A DNA stretch of 64,000 nt from assembly GCF_030445035.2 (NCBI RefSeq), contig NC_080677.1, positions 113,639,263-113,703,262 of the forward strand, given 5' to 3'. Made by a program: the position numbers and the translations under genes. Below are positions 23,575 through 33,629 of the stretch, piece by piece. Under the pieces are notes generated by a model. That model was not told where the DNA came from. It saw nothing but the letters and a program-made list of their open reading frames with translations, and ran no database searches. Origin of the DNA: Dasypus novemcinctus (taxonomy: Eukaryota; Chordata; Mammalia; Cingulata; Dasypodidae). Each line of letters begins with the position of its first letter. Position 1 is the first letter of the stretch.

Positions 23575-23835
23575 GATGGATACTGTTCATGAGTAGGAGG
23601 CCAGGGAGGAATGGGGAAATGCTGCTTAATGGGTACAGCATTTTTGTTTAGAGTGATGAAGTTTTGGTAATCAAAGGTGGTGATGGGTAGCACAATATTA
23701 TGAATGTAATTTTATTATTATTTTATTTATGAATGTAATTTATACCATTGAATTGTACACTTGAAAGTGGTTAAAATGGTAAAATTTGTTTTGTATAAAC
23801 ATAGGCCAAAAAGATTTTAAAAAATCAGGGTCTCT
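23575..23835 (+). mobile_element. Old L1 3' UTR fragment
   Basis: 'ggtggtgatgggtagcacaatattatgaatgtaat' and 'accattgaattgtacacttgaaagtggttaaaatgg' mark an L1M 3' end. The segment 'atgaatgtaattttattattattttatttatgaatgtaattt' contains a small tandem duplication. Confidence 0.7.
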
Positions 23836-24664
23836 TAAACAGAGATATAAATAAATATATGTGATAAAGGAAGTTAAGAGAAAAAAAGGAGCCATATGTG
23901 TACGAAGTGGGTCAGATTAGAATCAGTCTAAATGATGGATATGTCTTGCTGATTTCAGAATTATTTTAAAGGGGTCAACAATGCACACAGTTCTGTACTT
24001 ATCTCCCTTCTTCCAGGGTAGGGCTGGGTAGAACTGGATGAGAGTTTCTTTAATGGTATGTTTAGTGGAAGGTTACTACATGGTTGGGGATTTGCCTGTA
24101 GCACATGAGGGACTCCCAGCTGATCATTAGGTGCTACAGTTGTTTTCTGCAATGTTGGGAGTCCAGGAAAATCTGTACAGGGTACCTTTGTTCCCTTCTT
24201 TAATAACAAAAGTGAGCTATGGAAGCAGCGTGGGGAGGTGTGGTGTATAGGATAGATCTAGCTTGGCTGGGTAGTGCAGGTAGCAGTGAAAGACAGGTAT
24301 TATGTATACCCACACGCGAGGAGAGCTAGAGACATCAGCAATATAATGACAATTTAGGATACCCAAGAATGGGCACAGTACTCTTCTCACAGTGTATAGC
24401 TGGTATTAGTGGTACAGATATGCCAGGAAAAGACTACCCCTGCTTCACTACTTGAATTGCCAATTCTGGTGTGTGGTGCTTGTCAGTTAAGGCTTTACTG
24501 CTATCTTTGTCCCACTGATAGATGCAGCAGGGAATGATAAAAGATGTGGTAGATACATACATTCACACACACACAGTAGTTAGAGTGGATATGAGGAGAT
24601 AAGTCAGGAGATTATTGCAGTCAAAGTAAAATGATGGCAACTTGAGTAACAAGGAGTGATACGT

Positions 24665-24682
24665 AAAAAAAAAAAAAAAAAA
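24665..24682 (+). repeat. A18 homopolymer
   Basis: A run of 18 A residues; possibly the tail of an unrecognised retrotransposed fragment. Confidence 0.7.
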
Positions 24683-25791
24683 GATATATAGAAGCAGATA
24701 TGTAAGAAAAGAGAGAAAGCTCCATAGACACTGAAGAGGATCCTGCAGCCCTGGGAAGAGAGTTGAGCCATTCACCTGAGAGTTTAGAGTTGACCTTGTG
24801 AAGAGAACAGAGCAGCTAAGCCCAGAAAGAAATAAGCCCCAGGGAGAGAGAGAGCCCTACACCAGCCTACAGCTGAGATCTGAAGAAGCTGGACCCATAG
24901 AGCCTTAAGAGGGAAGAGGAAGGCTGAACACTCTCAGAACTCACCCGCCATCTTGCTTCAACACATGGCAACAGAGTTCGGAGGATTCTGAGAAGATGAC
25001 AAGGGACTAACAGGCAGAGGTGAATGCTCTCACAAAATTAACAAAGAAAGAGCCAAAAGCTGTCCGAGGGACCTGCTTTGGGTGTTAGCAGACCAGGACA
25101 GGGCTACACAACTCCCAGGAGGGTTAGGGACAGAGAAATGAAGAAACTGAAACAACAAACGTGAGTACTAAGCCCCCATGGTGGCTGGGCATGGCTCCCC
25201 TCCCCGACCCCTAATATATAAAGCTGGGGTAGAACCCCTGGCTCACTGCAGCCAACTGAGAGGGGAACAAACATCTTCCTCCCTGTCAACTGTTTCAAGG
25301 AAAAAGGGAGGGAGGTGAGGGTGCTTTTCCTCAAGGAATTAGGCCAGTGGAGCCCACTTTGAATCTCTGATCTATAAATTCAACACAGAAACACAGGAAA
25401 GCCAAGACTGAAACACCTCCGTGAAAAGGTGTGATGACTAGTGCCATCTGCTAGCAGGTCTGGGTAGTGCATGGATAAAAATTGTTCATGCTCTCTTTAT
25501 CCAACCCCTGGGAGAAAATGTGTGCCCCACTAGTGAGTCCCTGGCCTGATTTTGAAATCTTAAGCTGAACAATTTTAAAGACTGAGAATAAGTTGACCCA
25601 AATATCAAAGGAAAGCTGTGTAAGAGTGTGGGGAAACAATAGGCAAGAGAGAGAAATTAGCCATCAGAGTAAATTCACCAACATATTCAAATACCTAGAC
25701 ATCAGCAAAAAATGACAAGCCTTACTTGGAAACAGGAAGAGATGGTTCAGAAAGAAGAACAAACCAAACATCCTGAAGAGATGCAGGATTT

Positions 25792-26208
25792 ATGACAATC
25801 AGTGATAATCACACAAGTCTCCTAAATCACTTCAAAGAATTTAAAGAAAATATAACTAAAGAAATAAAGAATATTAAGAAGACACTGGGAGAGCATAAAG
25901 AACAATTTGAAAGGTTGCAAAGAAAAGTAACAGACCTTATGGGAATGAAAGACATGATGGATGAGATTAAAAATACATTAGAGGCACATAAGAGGAGATT
26001 TGAAATGCTCAAAGACAGAATTAGTGATTTTAAAGACAGAACATCTGAACTGGAAAAGACAGGAGAACTGAAAGAGAAGAGAATGGAAAAAATGGAACAG
26101 AGTTTCAGGGAAATGAATGACAAAGCAAAATGCACAAACATTGCATTATCAGTATCCCAGAAGGAGAAGAGAATGGAAAAGGGGCAGAAAGAAAATCTGA
26201 GGAAATAA
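25792..26208 (+). pseudogene. L1 ORF1 fragment (coiled-coil domain)
   Basis: The longest plausible ancestral reading frame of this L1: 138 codons beginning MTISDNH and rich in Lys, Glu and heptad hydrophobics. It corresponds to the trimerising coiled coil of L1 ORF1p, an RNA-binding chaperone of LINE retrotransposition. The C-terminal RNA-binding region is out of frame after the stop at 26206-26208, so no full ORF1p can be made. Confidence 0.75.
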
Positions 26209-26520
26209 TGACCAAAAACTTCCCAACACTTATGAAGGACATATATATCAATATCCAAGAACGACAACACACCCAAATGGAATAAACCCAAATAGACCTA
26301 CCCTGAGACACCTACTATACAGAATGACAAATATCAGAGATAAAGAGAGGATTCTGAAAGCAGCAAAAAGAAAAGCATCACATACAAAGGAACCTTGATA
26401 AAATTAAGTGTTGACCTCTCATCAGAAACCATGGAGGAGAGAAGAAAGTGGTATAATGTGTATGTATGTACTGAATACATACTGATGTATTCAGTAAAAT
26501 GTACTGAAAGAGAAAAACTG

Positions 26521-26929
26521 CCAGCCAGAAATTCTTTTTTTTTTTTTTTTAGATTTATTTTTATTTATTTAATTCCCCTCCTCCCCTCCCCCGGTTGTCT
26601 GTTTTCTGTGTCTTTTTGGTGCGTCTTGTTTCTTTGTCCGCTTCTGTTGTCGACAGCGGCATGGGAAGTGTGGGCGGCGCCATTCCTCGGCAGGCTGCTC
26701 CCTCCTTCGTGCTGGGCGGTTCTCCTTACGGGTGCACTCCTTGCGCGTGGGGCTCCCCTACGCAGGGGACACCCCTGCATGGCAGGGCACTCCTTGCGCG
26801 CATCAGCACTACGCATTGGCCAGCTCCACACGGGTCAAGGAGGGCCGGGGCTTGAACCGCGGACCTCCCATGTGGTAGACGGACGCCCTAACCACTGGGC
26901 CAAAGTCCATTTCCCCAGCCAGAAATTCT
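26521..26929 (-). mobile_element. DAS-SINE inserted in L1 ORF1, 15-bp TSD
   Basis: Body 26536-26914, flanked by perfect CCAGCCAGAAATTCT at 26521-26535 and 26915-26929. It is antisense, with 18 T residues as tail complement. It lacks about 45 bp of the central body (the usual 'tttctttttgttgcgtcatc...gtcagctctc' block between 'gcggcatgggaa' and the 'gcggcgccattcc' block). Confidence 0.95.
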
Positions 26930-27589
26930 GTATCCCTCAAAATTGTCCTTCAAAAATGAGGGTAAGTTCAGAGTCTTCACTGACAAACAAAAACTGATAG
27001 AATATGTTACCAAAAGACCAGACTTCCAAGAGATACTAAAGAGAGTGCTGCAGCCTGAAAGGAAAAATAAATAAAAACAAGGCCAAGAGATGTGAAGTAG
27101 AGTTTAGAAATGAAGATTATTAGTAAGGGTAAACTAAAGGATAAGAAAACAGACAATAGAACGGTATGATAACAGAGAGCCCAAGGACAAAATGGATGAA
27201 GTAAGTAATGCCTTTACAATAATAACACTGAATGTTAATGGATTGAAATCCTCAATCAAAAGCCACAGACTGATAGAATGGATTAAAAAAAAAAAAAGAG
27301 CCATCTATATGTTGTCTACAAGAGACCCACCTCAGCCATAAGGACACAACCAGGTTAAAAGTGAATGACTGGAAAAAGTTATTCCATGCAAATAGTAATC
27401 AAAAAAGAGCTGGAGTAGATGAAATAAGTGTAAAATAACAACATTATAGTATATGAACAATAATTACTCAGTGCACCTGGCAAATTGTTTCTGTGATCAG
27501 TATTCTGTAATTTTTTTTCATACAAAATAAACACTTGCTTTTAAATGAGGAAGAAAAAAGATATGTATAAAAATTAAGAGAATAATACA

Positions 27590-28085
27590 TAACATTTTGG
27601 TGCCATAAACTTAAAATTCCAGATGAAATGGATGATTTTATAGGAAATATAAATCACCAAAATTAACTCGAACAGAGATAGGAAGTCTGAATAGATTAGA
27701 CTGCACAGGGGTGAAAGGTGAGACTGAGGGGATAAAAAGCTTAAGAATATCTACTTTTTAAAAAGTCTCCAAGTTCCAATGATTTAGCAAGAGAACTAAA
27801 ATATTGAGTACACGTAATTTTTATGATATTCAAATTATTCAAAACCATCAGAAAAGAAGAAAATTTCCTACTTCATCTTCAAGGTCAAAAGAACCTGGCA
27901 TAAAATCTTACAGACTCATTCAAAATTATGGTTCACTCTCTTTTCTGAAAAATATAGATGCGAACATCCTAAAAGTATATCTATAACAACTGAATATAAC
28001 AGCATATTTTAAAAATACAGTTTGCCCAAATAGGTTTTATTTCAGAAATTGAAGGATAAAAAAATACTAGACTATCTTATCAGAG
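27590..28085 (+). mobile_element. L1 ORF2 fragment (reverse transcriptase region), decayed
   Basis: 'gaaatggatgattttataggaaatataaatcaccaaaatt', 'agatgcgaacatcctaaaagtatat' and 'caaataggttttatttcagaaattgaagg' match the order of the L1 reverse transcriptase region. Frameshifts and stops are present. It is separate from the L1 at 24780-27430. Confidence 0.65.
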
Positions 28086-28895
28086 GCCAGTAATTAGAGC
28101 AGAAGTCAGAGGCTGGAGAAGTAGCCAGTTTGGGGCCCAGCCAAAATATGGAGATGATGATTATTACAAGCAAAGAACAGAGACAATGTGAAAATTAAAG
28201 TATAGGGGCCAAGTCTGTAAAATAAACATGTTTGCTAATCTTTCCTGTATTTTTTTTCCTCTACAATAGGAAGATCCTAGAATGAATTAGTGAAGACGTT
28301 AGCATAATCCCTAAAATTCCCATTGAAATAGTATAGCAAAGCTAAAATTTTAAACAAAATTAACAATATCTATATTTATCTTTGAAGTTGGCTGGTGACT
28401 AGGAGTCATATCGGCCCAGAGATAACACCTGTGAGACAGTAAAATCTTTAAGGAAATCTCTCAGTTAACAGAGTTTTGAGTTAGATGCTGAACATGGGTT
28501 TGCCTGCAGGCAGGTCTCAAGAGGAAATCTGCCCTGGCCTGATCAGCCGCCCCCTTTTTATGTGCTTTCTCCTCTGACCGCCAGAGAGCAGACCAACATT
28601 GCCCTTCTCAAGTGAGAAAAGCCCATGCCTGAGTCTTGCAGCCTGAGGCTTCAGAAATGTTCTGGTTAAACCATTCTATACATTTTATCAAAAGGGCAAA
28701 CCATTCTTCTTGAAAGGCATAATCAGAATATCTTCTTTTCTCTTTATATGTTATTTGAGGAAGGAGTGAGCAGGATGTAAATCAAATAGTCATTGAACAT
28801 GAAGTTATACATAATACATACCAAGTTCCTGGTGTTAGGGAGCAAGATAATAATTTGAGCTATTTTCTTTTTTTTTTTTTTTACATTTTATAAGA
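28086..28895. other. Unassigned intergenic sequence
   Basis: No gene or clear repeat is recognised. A T-run at 28870-28882 precedes the MIR relic. Confidence 0.35.
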
Positions 28896-28899
28896 CTTT

Positions 28900-29500
28900 A
28901 TTATTTTTCTGTAAGTATCTCACTTCATTCTCACAATAACATTGGGAGGTACTTGGGGCAGAGTACATTGTTCCCATTTGACTGAGGCTCAGAGAAGTTT
29001 AGTGACATCCAAGCCACTGAATATTTGGTGTCAGAATCTGAACCAGGGAAGTGGAATTGGCTCAACTGACAAGAGCATCCGCCTACCATATGGGACGGCC
29101 AGGGTTCAAACCCAGGGCCTCCTGACCCGTGTGGTGAGCTGGCCCACGTGCAGTGCTGCCTGCGTGCAAGGAGTGCCGTGCCACGTAGGGGTGTCCCCCA
29201 TAGGGGAACCCCACACACAAGGAGTGCACCCCGTAAGAAGAGCCACTCAGGGTGAAAAAAGTGCAGCCTGCCCAGGAGTGGCGCCGCACACATGGAGAGC
29301 TGACACAGCAAGATGACACAATAAAAAAGAGACACAAATTTCTGGTGCCGCTGACAAGAATACAAGCGGACACGGAAGAACACACAGCAAATGGACACAG
29401 AGAGCAGACAACAGACAGGGGAGAGAAATAAAAAATAATAAATAAATCTTAAAAAAAAAAAAAAGAATCTGAACTATAACCCAGATCTTAAGACATCCTG
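28900..29500 (+). repeat. MIR SINE relic split by a DAS-SINE
   Basis: 'gtatctcacttcattctcacaataac', 'gttcccatttgactgaggctcagagaagtttagtgac' and, after the SINE, 'ctgaactataacccagatctt' are the MIR core in sense orientation. The DAS-SINE occupies 29044-29463. Confidence 0.75.
29033..29474 (+). mobile_element. DAS-SINE, full length, sense, 11-bp TSD
   Basis: Body 29044-29463, flanked by AGAATCTGAAC at 29033-29043 and 29464-29474. It begins 'agggaagtggaattggctcaactg', with an A-box-like TGGCTCAACTG and a perfect B box GGTTCAAACCC (29103-29113). It ends 'gaaataaaaaataataaataaatctt' plus an A tail. The head reads as a tRNA-Ala-derived pol III promoter. Confidence 0.95.
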
Positions 29501-29514
29501 TGCAAGAGTACTTT

Positions 29515-29605
29515 CACTTTTTCCTCTTCCCTTCTTCCCTCCTCCTTTGTTCTTTTTTTCCTTCCTTTTCCCCAGCCCCTCTCACCTTTTCTTTTCCTTC
29601 TTCAT
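29515..29605. repeat. Pyrimidine-rich tract
   Basis: An irregular CT-rich stretch (cttcc/ttcc/ccctt) with no coding signal. Confidence 0.6.
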
Positions 29606-29646
29606 TATGCAATTATGTATGGCTTTAATAAAATGAACACTCATTA

Positions 29647-30565
29647 ACCCAATGTGATATATATATATATTTTATTTTTTAATTTTTTAGATTTTTCATT
29701 ACTTTCTCCCCTTCCCTGCCTCCTCCCCTGCAGCTGTGTGCTCTCTGTGTCCATTCACTGTGTGTTCTTCTGTGTCTGCTTGTATTCTTGTCAGTGGCAC
29801 CAGAAATCTGTGTCTCTTTTTTGTTGTGTCACTTTGTTGTGTCAGCTCTCTGTGTGTGCGGTGCCACTCCTGGGCAGGCTGCACTTTTCTTGTGCTGGGT
29901 GGCTCTCCTTATGGGGCGCACTCCTTGCGCGTGGGGCTATGTGGCACAGCACTCCTTGTGTGCACCAGCACTGCACGTGGGCCAACTCCACATGGGACAA
30001 GGAGGCCTGGGGTTTGAACTTTGGACCTCCCATGTGGTAGGTGGACGCCCTATCCATTGGGCTACCTCTGTTTCCCTATATGTATTTTACAGATATATTT
30101 AATTTATTTCTCCCCACCCCATTGTTGTTTTTCACTTGCTGTGTCTATTCATCTTTCTTGTTTCTTTAGGAGGCACCAGGAGCCAAACCCAGGACCTCTG
30201 ATGTGGGAGGGAAGAGCTTAGTCACTTGAGCCACGTCTGCTCCCTGCTTTTGTTGTATCTCTCATTATGCTTTTCCTCCCCATGTCTCTTGTTGCATTAT
30301 CATGTCGCACCAGCTCGCTATACCTGCCTGTCACGTCAGCTCACTGTCTTCTTTAGAAGGCACCAGGAACCTCTGCTCCCTGCTTTGTTGTGTCTCTCGT
30401 TACATTTTTCTTCTTGTTTCTCTTGTTGTGTCAGCTTGCCCCACCTGCCTGTCACACCAGCTTGCTATCTTCTTTAGGAGGCACCAGGATCTAAACCCGC
30501 AACCTCCCATGTGGTAGGCGGGAGCCCAATCACCTGAGTCACATCTGCTTCACCCAATGTGATAT
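29647..30565 (-). mobile_element. Dimeric DAS-related SINE carrying a younger DAS-SINE in its tail, 14-bp outer TSD
   Basis: The outer direct repeats ACCCAATGTGATAT lie at 29647-29660 and 30552-30565. The host element (30090-30551 plus tail remnant 29661-29674) is antisense and has two tRNA-like heads, about 30169-30244 and 30476-30551, each with 'ggaggcaccagga', 'atgtgg(g/t)agg' and 'gag(c/t)cac'. A short partial third unit lies at 30351-30390. A younger DAS-SINE sits in its tail. Confidence 0.85.
29662..30089 (-). mobile_element. Young DAS-SINE nested in the older SINE's tail
   Basis: Body 29675-30076, bounded by near-identical 13-mers TATATATATTTTA (29662-29674) and TATATGTATTTTA (30077-30089, one mismatch). 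Antisense, with the head at the right ('cccatgtggtaggtggacgccc'). It lacks the 'ccctac..gggggacacccctg' block, so about 25 bp are missing from the body. Confidence 0.85.
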
Positions 30566-30584
30566 TCCAAATACCTCTGAAGTC

Positions 30585-31115
30585 CAAATGCATTCCACCC
30601 CCGATCTGTAACCACTATCCTGGACTTTGCAGTTACTGTTCCCTTTTCTTTCTAGTTCTATCATATACTATGCATCCCTATGAATATATACATTGTTTAA
30701 TTTTGAAAGTTTGTGTACTTTCTGTAAATGGAAATCATACTGCGTGTATTCTCTTTTGCTCAACATTATATATCTGAGATTTATCGACATTGATATATAT
30801 AGCCATAGTTTATTCACTCTCACTGCTTTAGAGTATTCCATTTTATGACTATAGCACACTTTATTCATCTGTTTCCTTACTGCAGGGCATTGGGCTATTT
30901 TCAGTGTCATACTATTATTAAGAAAGCTACATATATCTCTTGTTGTACATAAGTAAGAGTTTCTCCAAGGTATTTACCTAGGAGTGAAATTACTGGTCAT
31001 GGACTGTGCCTACTTACAGCTTTGCTAGCCAATGCCAGATTGTTTTCAAACTGATTGTACCAATTCTCACAAACATGATTTCCTGTTACTCTGCTTTCTC
31101 ACCAACTGAAACTTT
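30585..31115 (-). mobile_element. Old L1 3' region, antisense
   Basis: Antisense L1 signatures: 'aatggaaatcatactgcgtg', 'gagtattccattttatgactatagc', 'catctgtttccttactgcagggcattgggctattttcag' and 'aggagtgaaattactggtcatgg'. Confidence 0.7.
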
Positions 31116-31124
31116 TGGCCTTTT

Positions 31125-32610
31125 AAGTTTTAGCCAATTTATACCCAGTACTCAGATTTTGGTTTCTAAACCCTATTCTCCAATAAAAGGAACCAGGGAT
31201 CCTTGGAGAAATAGTTGATTCTAAGACTAAGGCAGAGAATAAATGATTCTGAAATACCTGAGGTACCAGAAAGTAAGGAAATACATTTAAAAAACACCCA
31301 GGGCAACCTGAAAGAGCTCCTAATTGCCAAAGGTGGAACAATTTGAGTAACAAATTAAATATAGTATTGGATTATAATCCATAAAATAAATATCCACGAG
31401 TACAAACTAATATAAATACGATTAGTAATGGAAGTAAAATGTAGCATTGATGTGGAGAAAGTGGTCACGGTAGCTGCTGAGGGTAGGGAGTGGGAAGAAG
31501 AGATGTGATGTGGGGGCATTTTCAGGACTTGGATCTGTCCTGGGTGGTATTTCAGGGACAGTTACTGGACATTGTATGTCCTCCCATGGTGCACTGGGTG
31601 GACTGGGGGAGAGTGAAACTGTAATGTGGACCACTGACCATGTGGTGCAGCAGTGCTCAGAGATGTATTCACCAAGTGCAATGAATGTCCCATGATGATG
31701 GAGGCTGTTGTTGTTATGGGAGGAGTAGGGTGAGGGGGGTGGGGGGTATATGGGGACATCATATATTTTGAATGTAACATTAAAAAAATAAAGACAAAAA
31801 ATTCAATTAAATAAATGGGGGAGACGGGACAGCTCTTCCATATGGTAGAATTCCAATTAATAAATGTAAAAGGAAAGAGAAAAATAGAAAATCATCTTAA
31901 ACACCACAGCAATAACTGTTGCAGATGAGGTCCACCAATAAAATCAGTGGGTGAAAATTTGTGGAGAAATTAAGAATTATTTCAAAATATCTTCTCCAAG
32001 ATATTTATTAATCACAAACATAAAGACATTAATTTTACAGTAGAGACACCTGGCAAAAAACCACCTTAATCAAGTGATCGAGACCAACATATCTTATAAT
32101 AAGATATATCAAAATAATGAACCCCATGATATGATGCAGTGAGAAGGAAACAACACCATTTCCCTGGTATTCTCATCTAAAGTATATAACCTTGGTTCAA
32201 TAACGAGAAAACATCAAATTCAAATTGAGATACATGTGACAAAATAATCTATACTCTTTGAAAATACTAAGGTCATGAAAGATAAGGAAATTACTGAGGA
32301 ACTGACTGCAGAGGACTCAGAACAAATAAAAATTAAATGTGATGTGAGATCCTGGATAAGATCCTGGAATGGAAAAGGGACATGAGTGGAAAATTAGTGG
32401 TGGAATTTAAATAAAGTCTTTAGTTCAATTAGTAGTACTGTATCAATGTTTATTTCCTGGTTCTGAAAATTGCACTGTAGTTAAGTGGGACAATAACATT
32501 AGGGGAAACTGGGTGAAAGATATATGGAAACTCTGTACTTCTCTGGCAACTTTCCCATAAGCATAAAATTAGTTTAAATAAAAAACTTAAAAATTTTTTC
32601 TTTCATTAAC
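31125..32610 (+). mobile_element. Old L1 (L1ME-like) long 3' UTR, split by a younger L1
   Basis: Sense L1M 3' UTR phrases occur before and after the insertion: 'ataaaataaatatccacgagtac', 'aacaccatttccctggtattc', 'atcctggataagatcctgg' and 'gcaactttcccataagcataaaattagtttaaataaaa' near the 3' end at 32600. No ORF. Confidence 0.7.
31440..31815 (+). mobile_element. Armadillo-type L1 3' end, sense, 5'-truncated
   Basis: Sense 3' UTR of the L1 type seen antisense at 7978-8387 and 40660-40809: 'gacattgtatgtcctcccatgg', 'gaatgtcccatgatgatgg', the G-rich 'gtgaggggggtggggggtatatgg', then 'gaatgtaacattaaaaaaataaagac' as tail. Inserted in an older L1. I could not read a clear TSD. Confidence 0.75.
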
Positions 32611-32674
32611 CTGGAGTTGTGAAAATTTTAACTAAGGGTGGAGAGAAACAGAGAGGCATCATGAAGGTAGAAAT

Positions 32675-33113
32675 TGAATATCAAGGAAGCGGACTTGGCT
32701 CAATGGACAGAGCGTCTGCCTACCACATGGGAGGTCCATGGTTCAAACCCAGGGCTTCCTTGAACCATGTGGAGCTGGCCCACGCACAGTGCTGATGCAC
32801 GCAAGGAGTGCCGTGCCACGCTGGGGTGTCCCCCGCATTGGGGAGCCCCATGCACAAGGAGTGTGCCCCATAAGGAGAGCCGCCCAGCGTGAAAGAAAGT
32901 CCAGCTTGTCCAGGAGTGGTGCCACACACACGGAGAGCTGAAGCAGCAAGATGATGCAACAAAAAGAGAAACAGATTCCTGTGCCGCTGACAAGAATAGA
33001 AGCGGACACAAAAGAACACAGCGAATGGACACAGAGCAGACAATGGGGGGGAGGAAGGGGAAGATAAATAAATACAAAATAAATAAATCTTTAAAAAAAA
33101 AATCTGAATATCA
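32675..33113 (+). mobile_element. DAS-SINE, full length, sense, 9-bp TSD
   Basis: Body 32684-33104 (421 bp), flanked by TGAATATCA at 32675-32683 and 33105-33113. It begins 'aggaagcggacttggctcaatgg' with an intact A box TGGCTCAATGG (32696-32706) and B box GGTTCAAACCC (32740-32750). It ends in (AAAT)n and A9. It is the clearest full-length reference copy in the window. Minus-strand ORFs of 88-125 codons through it are artefacts. Confidence 0.95.
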
Positions 33114-33629
33114 GCTTTATTTCTGAGGTTGGATAATGTGGCTCAAATACAAGGCAACAATAACCTTTTAAATACTGCCCCCAGATCTAGACAGATTATC
33201 CACCCAACAGGCAGCACCAGACCCTGAGGTCTAACCTGTGAGGGTAGGAGCTTTATTGCTAAGATCACCACATGCACATTCTCTCTGAAGCAAGCAGATT
33301 CCAAACGATGGGCCAGGCCAGATATACTCAAAGTTTTCTCCTAAATTAACTAATTGAATAAATTGTTCCTACTGCCCTAGGGATAAGTAAGTGTACAGAA
33401 AGAGGCACCAAGCATTGGGAATATGCATTCCTTGCAACCTTCACTTATAAAATTTTCTGGGCTAAGTTTTCTCTTTTTTTGGTAGGGGAAGATTTTGTAC
33501 TATGGATTTCATTCCTTTATTGATTATACAACTATTCAATCTTCTTTTTCTTCTTGAGTAAATTTTGGTAAGTTATATAATTTCTAGTTACTTTTTAATC
33601 CATTTTTCCAATCTGTATTTTCAAACGTA

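Larger units (their letters stand above)
24780..27430 (+). mobile_element. L1 LINE, 5' half: 5' UTR, broken ORF1, start of ORF2
   Basis: A sense L1. Its 5' UTR-like leader (24780-25790) contains 'agctgagatctgaagaagctggac' and 'cacccgccatcttgcttcaac'. ORF1 follows: 25792-26208 encodes a lysine/glutamate-rich coiled coil of 138 residues ('KEIKNIKKTLGEHKEQFERL', 'MDEIKNTLEAHKRRFEMLKD'), then stops, with out-of-frame RNA-binding-domain remnants up to about 26520. ORF2 begins near 27200: 'ITLNVNGLKSSIKSHRL' and, after an A-run, 'CCLQETHLSHKDTTRL' are the conserved start of the endonuclease domain. The sequence departs from L1 at about 27430. A DAS-SINE splits it at 26536-26914. It is non-functional. 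Confidence 0.8.
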
